Of a DNA stretch of 64,000 bases, positions 24,150 through 32,812 are shown piece after piece. The stretch covers positions 1-64,000 of the forward strand of contig JACIXD010000003.1 of the NCBI GenBank assembly GCA_014360645.1, given 5' to 3'. This DNA comes from Actinomycetota bacterium. GTDB taxonomy: Bacteria > Actinomycetota > Geothermincolia > Geothermincolales > RBG-13-55-18. Within the stretch, counting starts at the first letter, position 1, and each line of letters opens with the position of its first letter. The position numbers and the translations under genes are program-made. Under the pieces are notes generated by a model. The model was given only the letters and a program-made list of their open reading frames with translations, was not told the origin of the DNA and searched no databases.

Positions 24150-26087
24150 ATGGCAGAACTGGAGGAGATGACGGCGTGCGAAGCCACGCTGGAGATGCTT
24201 AGAAAAGCCAAGGAGGAGGAACAGGAGACGGCCTTCGACCGCGTGCAGCAGCAGAAGGGATGCGCCTTCGGAGAGGCGGGAAGCTGCTGCCGGATCTGCA
24301 ACATGGGCCCCTGCCGCATCAACCCCAAGAAGCCCGACGAGAGCCGCGGGGTATGCGGCGCCGACATGGATACCATCGTGGCCCGCAACTTCGCCCGCAT
24401 GGTCGCGGGGGGCGCTTCCGCCCACTCCGACCACGGGCGCGCCGTGGCCGAGACCCTGATCATGGCCGCCAAGGGGGAGACGACGGATTACCAGATCAAG
24501 GACCGCGTCAAGCTCCTGGAGGTGGCGGCGGACCTGGACATCGAGATCGGGGACCGCGACATCAACGACATCGCCCTGGAGGTGGGCGAGCGCTGCCTGG
24601 CCATGTTCGGGCAGCAGGAGGGCGAGCTGGCCTTCGCCCAGAGGGCCCCGGAGAAGCGCAAGGAGATCTGGCGCCAGCTCGGGGTCTTCCCCCGCGGCAT
24701 CGACCGCGAGGTGGTGGAGCTCATGCACCGTACCTCCATCGGCGTCGACCAAGACTACGAGAACATCCTCCTGGGAGCGGCCCGCTGTTCCCTGGCGGAC
24801 GGTTGGGGAGGCTCCATGATCGGGACCGAGCTTCAGGACATCCTCTTCGGCACCCCGGAGCCCCTGGAGAGCAAGGTCAACCTGGGGGTGCTCAAGGAGG
24901 ACGAGGTCAACATCATCGTCCACGGCCACGAGCCTCTGCTCTCGGAGATGATCGTGCTGGCCGCAAGCCTTCCCGAGATGCAGGAGAAGGCGGAGAAGGC
25001 GGGCGCCAAGGGGATCAACCTCTCGGGTATCTGCTGCACCGCCAACGAGGTGCTCACCAGGCACGGAGTTCCCATCGCCGGCAACGTGCTGCAGCAGGAG
25101 CTGGCCCTGCTCACCGGCGCGGTGGAAGCCATGGTGGTGGACGTGCAGTGCGTATACCAGGGTATAGGGCAGATAGCGAGCTGCCTGCACACCGACATCA
25201 TCACCACCTCCCCCCGGGCCAAGATGCCCTACGCGCGGCACATCGAGTTCCACGAGGACCACGCCCTGGACATCGCCAAGGAGATCGTCTCCGCGGCCAT
25301 CGACAACTTCCCCAAGCGGGGCAAGGTCACCATCCCGGACAACACGGAGTCGCTCATCGCCGGCTTCAACCACGAGTACATCAACTACATGCTGGGAGGC
25401 AAGTACCGCGCCTCCTACCGTCCCTTGAACGACGCCATCATCGATGGGCGCATCCGCGGCGTGGTGGGCGTGGTGGGGTGCAACAACCCGCGCGTCAAGC
25501 ACGACGACATCCACGTGCGCGTGGTGCGCGAGCTCATCGCCAACGGCTGCCTGGTGGTGATGACCGGCTGCGCGGCGCAGTCGGTGGCCAAGGCCGGGCT
25601 CATGCTCCCCGAGGTGGCGCGCGAGATCTGCCCCCAGGGACTCTGGGAGGTCTGCGAGGCCGTGGGGATACCGCCGGTGCTCCACTGCGGCTCCTGCGTG
25701 GACAACAGCCGCATCCTCATCGCCCTCACCGCCATGGTGCGCGAGGGCGGCCTGGGAGACGACATCAGCGACCTCCCGGCGGCCGGCTGCGCTCCGGAGT
25801 GGATGAGCGAGAAGGCCATCTCCATCGGCGAGTACTTCGTGGCCTCGGGCGTGTACACCGTGTTCGGAGTGAAGTGGCCCACCATGGGCTCCAAGAACGT
25901 CACCGAGCTTCTCTTTGAGAAGTACAACGAGATCTACAAGAACAGCTGGCACTTCGAGCCCGATCCCGAGAAGATGGTGGGCAAACTTCTCACCCTCATC
26001 GACAGCAAGCGCGAGGCCCTGGGCATTTCCGCCAAGCGTGAGAGGGTGCTCTACGACATGGCTATGAGGAGGGAGTTGGAGATCTAA
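24150..26087 (+). CDS. cooS: Ni-containing CO dehydrogenase catalytic subunit
   Basis: A 645-residue anaerobic CO dehydrogenase (AcsA/CooS) that reduces CO2 to CO for acetyl-CoA synthesis. The N-terminal Cys cluster CCRICNMGPCRINP and GVCGADMDTIVARNF form the D/B-cluster region, followed by SAHSDHGR. C-cluster ligands are visible in NLSGICCTANEV, the DVQCVYQG segment, VGCNNPRVKHD, MTGCAAQ and HCGSCVDNSR. Length is normal. It overlaps acsB by one base, the classical arrangement for the bifunctional CODH/ACS complex. Confidence 0.97.
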   Translation: MAELEEMTACEATLEMLRKAKEEEQETAFDRVQQQKGCAFGEAGSCCRICNMGPCRINPKKPDESRGVCGADMDTIVARNFARMVAGGASAHSDHGRAVAETLIMAAKGETTDYQIKDRVKLLEVAADLDIEIGDRDINDIALEVGERCLAMFGQQEGELAFAQRAPEKRKEIWRQLGVFPRGIDREVVELMHRTSIGVDQDYENILLGAARCSLADGWGGSMIGTELQDILFGTPEPLESKVNLGVLKEDEVNIIVHGHEPLLSEMIVLAASLPEMQEKAEKAGAKGINLSGICCTANEVLTRHGVPIAGNVLQQELALLTGAVEAMVVDVQCVYQGIGQIASCLHTDIITTSPRAKMPYARHIEFHEDHALDIAKEIVSAAIDNFPKRGKVTIPDNTESLIAGFNHEYINYMLGGKYRASYRPLNDAIIDGRIRGVVGVVGCNNPRVKHDDIHVRVVRELIANGCLVVMTGCAAQSVAKAGLMLPEVAREICPQGLWEVCEAVGIPPVLHCGSCVDNSRILIALTAMVREGGLGDDISDLPAAGCAPEWMSEKAISIGEYFVASGVYTVFGVKWPTMGSKNVTELLFEKYNEIYKNSWHFEPDPEKMVGKLLTLIDSKREALGISAKRERVLYDMAMRRELEI

Positions 26088-28273
26088 TGAGCAGGATAAT
26101 AGCAACCGCAGCCATCAAGGGAGCCCACAAGGAGGTGGCCGAGGCCGAGCGTATGCTCGCCGAGACCAAGGAGGCCGTCGGCGCCACCGCGAAGGTGGAG
26201 TTTCCCAACACAGGGTTCTATTTGCCCATCATCTATGCCCTGACGGGCATAGCTGTGCAGAAGCTCGAGGATATGGATCAGGTGATCGAGCTGGCCAAGG
26301 GCCTGCTGCCGCCGGTGCCCAGGGAGCGCCACTGGGTTCCCTACCTGGGGCATACCCTGGACGCGGGCATCGCCACCCTCTTCGCGGGGGAGATCATCGA
26401 GGGATGCAAGTACGCCACCAACCCGCCGGTGGACGACCTCTGGCTGGGGGCGGCGGACGACGTGATCATGCGTGAGCGCGGGGTGGAGTTCGTGGACGGC
26501 ACCGCCCCCGGGTTCTGCGCCCTGGTGGGGAAGGCCTCCAACCCGGAGATGGCCGACCAGATCGTGGTGGAACTCCTGCAGAAGAACCTCTACGTGTGGA
26601 TCTCCGGCCACGTTGACGGGGTGAGCATCGCCGAGCAGCTCCAGCAGGTGGACCGCCAGCTGGGATGGGACACCCGCATCGTCCCCTACGGCAAGGAGAT
26701 GTCCTCGGCGGTGTACTCCCTGGGGTTCGCGGCCCGCGCCGCCATGTCCTTCGGGGGCGCCCAGCCGGGAGACTTCTCCAAGATCCTGCGCTACAACAAG
26801 AACCGCATCTTCGCCTTCGTGCTGGCGCTGGACTACGTGGACGAGCAGAAATACGCCTACGCGGCGGGGGCCATCAACTACGGCTTCCCCACCATCGCCA
26901 ACACCAGGATCCCGGACATCCTGCCCACCGGAGTGTGCACCTACGAGCACGTGGTGGGAAGCGTGCCCGAGGAGGAGATCGTCCAGAAGTGCGTGGAGGT
27001 GCGGGGCCTCAAGATCCAGATCGCCGAGATCCCCATCCCCATGGCCTACGGCCCCGCCTTCGAGGGCGAGGTCATCCGCAAGGACGATATGTACGTGCAG
27101 TTCGGCGGGAACATCACCCCCGCCTTCGAGTACGTGACCATGCGGGAGATGGACGAGGTCACCGACGGCAAGATCGAGGTGGTGGGTCCGGAGATCGACG
27201 ACGTCGAGGAGGGCGGCGCCCTTCCTCTGGGCATCGTGGTGGAGGTGGCGGGGCGCAAGATGCAGGAGGACTTCGAGTCCATCCTCGAGCGCCAGATACA
27301 CCACCTCATCAACGGCGCCGAGGGCATCTGGCACATGGGCCAGCGCGACATCGTGTGGACGCGCATCTCCAAGAAGGCACAGGCCAAGGGGTTCAAGATC
27401 CGCCACTACGGCGAGATCATCCACGCCAAGCTCATCAACGACTTCCCCTCCATCGTGGACAAGGTGCAGGTGACCATCTACACCAATCCCGAGGACGTGG
27501 AGAAGTGGCTGGCCACGGCGCGCGCCGCCTACCGCTACCGCGACGAGAAGACGGCGGGGATGACCGACGAGTCGGTGGACACCTTCTACTCCTGCACCCT
27601 TTGCCAGTCCTTCGCCCCCACCCACGTGTGCATCATCTCCCCCCAGCGGCTGGGGCTGTGCGGCGCCTACAACTGGCTGGACGGCAAGGCCGCCTACGAG
27701 ATCGACCCCACCGGCCCCAACCAGCCGGTGAAGAAAGGGGACTGCACCGACCCCGTGAAGGGCGAGTGGCCGGCCATCAGCGAGTTCGTGAAGGAGAAGT
27801 CCGGCGGCAACGTGGAGAACGTCAAGATGTACACCATGATGGAGGACCCCATGACCTCCTGCGGGTGTTTCGAGTGCATCGTGGCCTTCCTGCCCATGTG
27901 CAACGGGGTGATGATCGTCAACCGCGAGTACTCGGGGATGACCCCCAGCGGCATGCCCTTCTCCACCCTGGCCAACTCGGTGGGCGGCGGCAACGTCACC
28001 CCCGGGTTCATCGGCATCGGCAAGGTGTACATCACCTCCAAGAAGTTCATCTCCGCCGACGGGGGCTTCAAGCGCATCGTGTGGATGCCCAAGGAGCTCA
28101 AGGAGACCCTTCGGGAGCAGCTGGAGAAGCGCTGCCAGGACGAGGACGTCAACGACCCGGACTTCATCAACAAGATCGCCGACGAGGATGTGGGGACCAG
28201 CGAGGAGGAGATCCTTCCCTGGCTGGAGGAGAAGGGCCATCCCGCCCTCACCATGGACCCCATGCTCATGTAG
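26087..28273 (+). CDS. acsB: Acetyl-CoA synthase catalytic subunit, bacterial type
   Basis: A 728-residue enzyme that joins CO, a methyl group and CoA at the Ni-Ni-[4Fe-4S] A-cluster. Cluster ligands are Cys503, Cys506, Cys515 and Cys525 (YSCTLCQSFAPTHVC and GLCGAYNW), and Cys592-Gly-Cys594 (SCGCFEC), each shifted by three from the Moorella numbering. The full-length N-terminal domain that forms the CO tunnel to CooS is present, so this is the bacterial AcsB and not the shorter archaeal CdhC. A hairpin follows before acsC. Confidence 0.97.
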   Translation: MSRIIATAAIKGAHKEVAEAERMLAETKEAVGATAKVEFPNTGFYLPIIYALTGIAVQKLEDMDQVIELAKGLLPPVPRERHWVPYLGHTLDAGIATLFAGEIIEGCKYATNPPVDDLWLGAADDVIMRERGVEFVDGTAPGFCALVGKASNPEMADQIVVELLQKNLYVWISGHVDGVSIAEQLQQVDRQLGWDTRIVPYGKEMSSAVYSLGFAARAAMSFGGAQPGDFSKILRYNKNRIFAFVLALDYVDEQKYAYAAGAINYGFPTIANTRIPDILPTGVCTYEHVVGSVPEEEIVQKCVEVRGLKIQIAEIPIPMAYGPAFEGEVIRKDDMYVQFGGNITPAFEYVTMREMDEVTDGKIEVVGPEIDDVEEGGALPLGIVVEVAGRKMQEDFESILERQIHHLINGAEGIWHMGQRDIVWTRISKKAQAKGFKIRHYGEIIHAKLINDFPSIVDKVQVTIYTNPEDVEKWLATARAAYRYRDEKTAGMTDESVDTFYSCTLCQSFAPTHVCIISPQRLGLCGAYNWLDGKAAYEIDPTGPNQPVKKGDCTDPVKGEWPAISEFVKEKSGGNVENVKMYTMMEDPMTSCGCFECIVAFLPMCNGVMIVNREYSGMTPSGMPFSTLANSVGGGNVTPGFIGIGKVYITSKKFISADGGFKRIVWMPKELKETLREQLEKRCQDEDVNDPDFINKIADEDVGTSEEEILPWLEEKGHPALTMDPMLM

Positions 28274-28275
28274 GA

Positions 28276-28306
28276 AAGAGGGGGGCAGGGGACCAGCCCC
28301 CCTCTT
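28276..28306 (+). repeat. 11-bp hairpin between acsB and acsC
   Basis: AAGAGGGGGGC pairs with GCCCCCCTCTT around a 9-base loop, 2 bases after the acsB stop, followed by CTTGCG. This is half way to a terminator and may lower transcription or protect the upstream message. Confidence 0.65.
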
Positions 28307-28359
28307 CTTGCGACATAATGAGGTGGGATTACCGCTGATCAAGTAGGAAGGAGAAGGAA

Positions 28360-29709
28360 ATGGGACTTTCGGGCTTGGATATCTTCAAGAAGCTACCCAA
28401 GACCAACTGCAAGGAATGCGGCTTCCCGACCTGCCTCGCCTTCGCCATGAAGCTGGCGGCGGGACAGACGGCCCTCGACGAGTGTCCCTACGTTACCGAC
28501 GAGGTGCGGGCGGAGCTGGCCGAGGCCAGCGCGCCTCCCATCCGCGGGGTCGCCGTGGGGGTGGGTGACGAGGCCTTCAAGGTGGGCGAGGAGCTGGTGC
28601 TCTTCCGCCACGAGAAGACCTTCTTCAACCCCGCGGTCCTGGGGGTGCTGGTGAGCGACGACATGGACGACGCGAAGGTGGACGAGCTCGTCAAGCAGGC
28701 CAACGAGTGCGAGCACGAGCGCGTCGGCGTCATCCTCAAGGTGGGAGCCGTCGCGGTCAAGGCCGCTTCCGGCGACGCCGGCAAGTTCAAGGCCCTGGTG
28801 GAGAAGGTGAAGGGCGCCACCGCCAAGCCCCTCATCCTCATGGCCGAGGACGTGGAGGTCATGAAGGCGGGCGTGGAGGCGGCGGGAGATTCCCGGCCTC
28901 TGCTCTACGCCGCCACCGAGGCCAACGCCGACGCCATGGGCGCCCTGGCCAAAGAGAAGGAGCTGCCCCTGGCGGTGAAGGCCGCCGACCTGGACAAGCT
29001 GGCGGAGCTCTCGGAGAAGCTCACCGGCATGGGCCTCAAGGACCTGGTGCTCGACCCCGCGCCGCGCAAGCCGGGAGAGACCTTCAAGGACCTGGTGGCC
29101 ATCCGCAGGGCGGCCCTGAACCAGAAGTTCGCCGCCTTCGGGTTCCCCACCATCACCTTCCCCTGTGAGGAGACCGACGACGAGCTCTACGAGACCGCCC
29201 TGGCGGCCATGTACATCTGCAAGTACGGCGGCATCGTAGTGCTCTCCCATGCCGAGCAGTGGAGGATGTACCCCCTCCTGGTCCTGGGCCTGAACATCTA
29301 CACCGATCCCCAGCGCCCCATGGCCGTGGACTCCAAGTTCTACGAGATCGGCGCCCCGGACGAGAACAGCCCGGTGCTGGTGACCACCAACTTCTCCCTC
29401 ACCTACTTCATCGTCTCCGGCGAGATCGAGGGGAGCAAGATCCCGGCCTGGCTGGGCGTGGTGGACGTGGACGGGCAGTCGGTGCTCACCGCCTGGGCGG
29501 CGGGCAAGTTCGTGCCCGAGACCATCGCCAAGTTCATCAACACCTCCGGCATCGCGGACAAGGTCAAGCACCGCAAGCTGATCATCCCCGGCTACGTGGC
29601 CCAGATCTCGGGCGAGCTGGAGGAGGAGCTGCCGGATTGGGAGATCGTCATCGGCACCCGGGAAGCGGCGGATATCCCGGCCTTCCTGCGCCAGTTCTCC
29701 ACCACCTGA
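28360..29709 (+). CDS. acsC: Corrinoid iron-sulfur protein large subunit
   Basis: A 449-residue subunit (AcsC/CdhE) that carries the [4Fe-4S] cluster and, with AcsD, the cobamide. The N-terminal cluster motif has Cys17, Cys20, Cys25 and Cys42 (NCKECGFPTC and LDECPYV). A TIM barrel follows, then the C-terminal cobamide-binding domain with LGVVDVDGQSVLTAWAAGKF. It receives methyl from AcsE and hands it to AcsB; the RACo protein encoded upstream would re-reduce it. GGAAGGAGAAGG precedes the start. Confidence 0.96.
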   Translation: MGLSGLDIFKKLPKTNCKECGFPTCLAFAMKLAAGQTALDECPYVTDEVRAELAEASAPPIRGVAVGVGDEAFKVGEELVLFRHEKTFFNPAVLGVLVSDDMDDAKVDELVKQANECEHERVGVILKVGAVAVKAASGDAGKFKALVEKVKGATAKPLILMAEDVEVMKAGVEAAGDSRPLLYAATEANADAMGALAKEKELPLAVKAADLDKLAELSEKLTGMGLKDLVLDPAPRKPGETFKDLVAIRRAALNQKFAAFGFPTITFPCEETDDELYETALAAMYICKYGGIVVLSHAEQWRMYPLLVLGLNIYTDPQRPMAVDSKFYEIGAPDENSPVLVTTNFSLTYFIVSGEIEGSKIPAWLGVVDVDGQSVLTAWAAGKFVPETIAKFINTSGIADKVKHRKLIIPGYVAQISGELEEELPDWEIVIGTREAADIPAFLRQFSTT

Positions 29710-29733
29710 GTCCGGGCTCGAGGTAGGAGCGCT

Positions 29734-29787
29734 CCGGCCGGCGGCGGGCCGCCTCGGAGGCGGGAACGCGACCAGGCCGCCGGCCGG
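29734..29787 (+). repeat. Nested GC-rich hairpin between acsC and metV
   Basis: A perfect 12-bp stem (29734-29745 with 29776-29787) encloses a second perfect hairpin, CCGCCT/AGGCGG with a CGG loop. No T run follows. Confidence 0.7.
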
Positions 29788-29839
29788 GCTTGGGATATAG
29801 ACGCAATAACGATCACAGTACGGAGGAGGAAGGCAAGAG

Positions 29840-30505
29840 ATGATCATCACCACATCGAAGCCCTTCGAGGAGGTGCTCAAGGAGCTCGAGGGGCAGGACA
29901 AGGTGTTCATCGTCGGCTGCGGCTCCTGCGCCACCACCTGCGAGACGGGGGGCGAAAAGGAAGTGGCCGAGATGAAGGCCAGGCTCGAGGCGGAGGGCAA
30001 GACGGTCACCGGGACGGTGGTCTACGAGGAGGTCTGCCACGAGCTCAACACCAAGCGCAAGTTCCGCGAGAACAAGGAGGCGGTGGAGGCGGCCGAGGGC
30101 TTCCTGGTCATGTGCTGCGGCGCCGGCACCCAGTCGGTGCGCGAGGCCACCGACAAGGACGTTCACCCCGCCTGCAACACGGTTTTCCTGGGCAACATCC
30201 TGCGCCAAGGCCAGTTCGTGGAGAAGTGCTCCCTGTGCGGCGACTGCGTGCTGGAGGACTTCGGGGCCATCTGCCCCGTCACCCGCTGCCACAAGGGCAT
30301 CCTCAACGGCCCCTGCGGCGGCACCGACGAGGGCAAGTGCGAGACGGACAAGGAGAAGGACTGCGGCTGGACCCTCATCTTCAACCAGCTGGAGAAGCTG
30401 GGCAAGCTCGACCGCTTCAAGCGCATCTACGGCCTCAAGAACTGGCAGGCCAGCATGAAGCCCGGCCGGGTGATTTTCGAGAAGAAGGGCGAGGGGGGTG
30501 AATAG
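29840..30505 (+). CDS. metV: Methylene-THF reductase partner protein MetV
   Basis: A 221-residue zinc- and Cys-rich protein of the MTHFR C-terminal family (DUF5981), the partner of MetF in acetogens. Cys residues appear in GCGSCATTCETG (about 32-43), the CCGAG segment near 93 and the [4Fe-4S]-like CSLCGDCVLEDFGAICPVTRC region near 130-153, followed by NGPCGG. It probably transfers electrons to the MetF flavin. The stop lies 1 base before the metF start, so the two are coupled. Confidence 0.9.
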   Translation: MIITTSKPFEEVLKELEGQDKVFIVGCGSCATTCETGGEKEVAEMKARLEAEGKTVTGTVVYEEVCHELNTKRKFRENKEAVEAAEGFLVMCCGAGTQSVREATDKDVHPACNTVFLGNILRQGQFVEKCSLCGDCVLEDFGAICPVTRCHKGILNGPCGGTDEGKCETDKEKDCGWTLIFNQLEKLGKLDRFKRIYGLKNWQASMKPGRVIFEKKGEGGE

Positions 30506-30506
30506 G

Positions 30507-31436
30507 ATGACCATGCTTCTGGAAAAGCACGCCAAGCCCAGTATCCAGGAGGTCATGGAATCCGGGAAGTTCCTCGTCACCGGGGAGATCGGGCCTCCCA
30601 AGGGCACGGACATCGACGAGATGATCCACCACATCGACCTTCTCAAGGACAAGGTCCACGCCATGAACATCACCGACAACCAGTCCTCGGTGATGCGCTA
30701 TCCCTCCCTGGGCACCGCCCTCATCGTCCTGGAGCGCGGCGGCGAGCCCAACCTGCAGGTCACCTGCCGGGACCGCAACCGCCTGGCCATCGAGGCGGAC
30801 CTGCTCTTCGCCTATACCCGCGGCGTGCGCAGCGTGCTCTGCCTCACCGGCGACTCCATCCCCGTGGGCGACCACAAGGAGGCCAAGGGCGTCTTCGACT
30901 GCGAGAGCGTGCAGCTCCTCCAGCTCATCCGCAACATGGAGGAGGGGAGGGACTCCGGCGGCAACGAGCTGCAGGGCGGCGTGAAGTTCTACAAGGGCGC
31001 CATCGTCACCCCCGAGGCGCAGCCCATCGAGCCCCAGATGTACAAGTTCGAGAAGAAGATCGAGGCGGGGGCGCAGTGGTTCCAGACCCAGGCCGTCTAT
31101 GACATGGACAACTTCAAGCGCTTCATGGAGCGGGCGCGCAAGATCAACGACAAGGTGAAGATCTGCGCCGGCCTGGTGCTCCTCACCTCCATGGGCGCCA
31201 TCCGTTACATGAACGCCAACGTCCCCGGCGTCTTCGTGCCCGACAACCTGGTGAAGGAGATGGCCGACGCGCCCAAGGGCGAGGCCCTCAACACCGGCAT
31301 CAGGATCATGGCGCGCCAGATCCGCCAGTGCATCGACGAGAAGCTCTGCGACGGCGTGCACATCATGGCCATCGGCAAGGAAGACGTGGTGCCCCGCATC
31401 CTGGAAGAGGCCGGGGTGGACATCACCAAGATGTAG
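30507..31436 (+). CDS. metF: Methylenetetrahydrofolate reductase
   Basis: A TIM-barrel flavoprotein of about 309 residues that reduces methylene-THF to methyl-THF, the last reduction of the methyl branch. LVTGEIGPPKGTD, the NITDNQSSVMR segment and LCLTGDSIP are typical of the acetogen-type enzyme. Possible starts are GTG 30498, ATG 30507 and ATG 30513; 30507 has the best spacing to the GAGGGGGG ribosome site. It is made together with MetV. No RnfC2-like or HdrA partner is encoded here, so the electron donor remains open. Confidence 0.93.
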   Translation: MTMLLEKHAKPSIQEVMESGKFLVTGEIGPPKGTDIDEMIHHIDLLKDKVHAMNITDNQSSVMRYPSLGTALIVLERGGEPNLQVTCRDRNRLAIEADLLFAYTRGVRSVLCLTGDSIPVGDHKEAKGVFDCESVQLLQLIRNMEEGRDSGGNELQGGVKFYKGAIVTPEAQPIEPQMYKFEKKIEAGAQWFQTQAVYDMDNFKRFMERARKINDKVKICAGLVLLTSMGAIRYMNANVPGVFVPDNLVKEMADAPKGEALNTGIRIMARQIRQCIDEKLCDGVHIMAIGKEDVVPRILEEAGVDITKM

Positions 31437-31775
31437 CGCCTCCTGTCTCGACCCCGGCGGGGTGGAGATGGAAGGGAGCGGTGGGGTCAGGGTCCATCCT
31501 GGCCCCGCCCTATGGAAGGTGAAGGCGGAGGTCGCCGCCGGGTTGCCGTTTGTTAGCCGCCTACGGCCGGGACGGGAGCGAGGACGTACGATGACCGGTT
31601 CGGCGCCCGCCTCCCGCCGCAGGACGGGGGTCATGACGGAAGGCCCGCGGCAACCCGTGGGCTCGGTCTCCGCCCCGTCACCGGGCGATGGGCGGCGAGA
31701 CCGCCCTGCGTCCGGCGGCACGGATGCCGGCATGAAGGCGAAGCGGTTTCACCAGAGCGTGGACGGTGACAATAG
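31437..31775. other. Spacer between metF and the core methionine synthase gene
   Basis: 339 bases without a credible gene. A 12-bp hairpin with two G-T pairs occupies 31480-31509. I looked for cobalamin and SAM riboswitch signatures and saw none. Confidence 0.5.
31480..31509 (+). repeat. 12-bp hairpin after metF
   Basis: GGTGGGGTCAGG pairs with CCTGGCCCCGCC around a 6-base loop, 44 bases behind the metF stop. There is no T run. Confidence 0.6.
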
Positions 31776-32810
31776 GTGAAATGGGAGCCGCGCTTGATGG
31801 CCACGGCCATAGGAAGCCTGCCGCACCGCGACGCGGCGGAGGCCTGCCGGGTCACCCTCGAGCACCTGCGGGAGGCCCCGGTATGGCCGCAGCTTCCCCA
31901 CCGCGATTTCCGGGAGAACATGTATGCCCAGTACAGCGAGGGCCTGCCGGGAGTGGTGGTGGATGCGGAGAGGCGGAAGGTCTTCTGCGACACCTCCCGT
32001 GACCTCCTGCCCGAGATCGAGGAGGTCTTCCGGGCCTACCTGGAAGGAGACCTCGACGCGGCGGCCATGGGCGAGGAATATGCCGCCGGCCTCCACGCCT
32101 TCGCGCGCAGGGTGAGGGAGGAGGGCAGGAGGTATCCCCTCCTCAAGGGGCAGGTCACGGGGCCGGTGAGCTTCGGGCTGACGGTCCTGGACCGGGACAG
32201 CCGGCCCATCCTCTACCGCGACGAGCTGGCCGAGGCCATGATCAGGCTCCTCAACCTCAAGGCGCGCTGGATGGAGACCTTACTGCGGGACACGGGGGCG
32301 GCCGAGGAGGTGCTCATCTTCTTCGACGAGCCCTATCTGGTGTCCGTGGGCTCGGCGCTGGTGAGCGTGAGCCCGGAGAGGGTGGTGGAGGCGCTGCGCA
32401 TGTGCGCGGAGGGCCTTACCTGCCTCACCGGCGCGCACTGCTGCGGCAACACCGACTGGAGCCTGCTCTTCCGCTCCGGGCTGAAGGTGGTGAACTTCGA
32501 CGCCTACGGGTACCTTGAGAGCATGGCGCTGTACCCGGCCGAGCTCGCCGCTTTCCTGGAGCAGGGGGGCGTGCTGGCCTGGGGCGTGGCGGTAAACGAC
32601 CCCCGCATAGAGGATGAGACGGTGGACGGGCTGGCCCGCCGCTTCGAGGAGGGGGTGGAGCTGCTGGCCTCCCGGGGGGTGCCGCGGGACCTGCTGTGGT
32701 CGCGGGCGATGGTGACGCCGTCGTGCGGGCTGGAGGGGGTCTCCGAGGCGCAGGCGGAGAAGGCCTACGCTCTGGTATCGCGGTTGGCGGAGCGCCTGCG
32801 TGGCGCGTGA
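31776..32810 (+). CDS. Core methionine synthase (MetE C-terminal-domain type)
   Basis: A 344-residue single-barrel protein related to the catalytic half of cobalamin-independent methionine synthase and to UroD-type methyltransferases. It begins with ATAIGSLPHRD. Zinc ligands are visible in TGAHCCGNTDW (His-x-Cys) and TPSCGLEGVS. Core MetE enzymes of this size lack the N-terminal folate half and are reported to use methylcobamide donors. Here the likely donor is methylated AcsCD. GTG 31776 fits the family N-terminus; ATG 31797 with GGGAG upstream is the alternative. Confidence 0.8.
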   Translation: MKWEPRLMATAIGSLPHRDAAEACRVTLEHLREAPVWPQLPHRDFRENMYAQYSEGLPGVVVDAERRKVFCDTSRDLLPEIEEVFRAYLEGDLDAAAMGEEYAAGLHAFARRVREEGRRYPLLKGQVTGPVSFGLTVLDRDSRPILYRDELAEAMIRLLNLKARWMETLLRDTGAAEEVLIFFDEPYLVSVGSALVSVSPERVVEALRMCAEGLTCLTGAHCCGNTDWSLLFRSGLKVVNFDAYGYLESMALYPAELAAFLEQGGVLAWGVAVNDPRIEDETVDGLARRFEEGVELLASRGVPRDLLWSRAMVTPSCGLEGVSEAQAEKAYALVSRLAERLRGA

Positions 32811-32812
32811 GG

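Noticed and set aside
31437-31775. Cobalamin or SAM riboswitch before the methionine synthase gene
   Set aside because: No conserved box or characteristic stem order was found; only a simple hairpin is present.
31462-31779. 105-codon plus-strand open frame after metF
   Set aside because: It covers hairpin sequence, lacks a ribosome site and resembles no protein.
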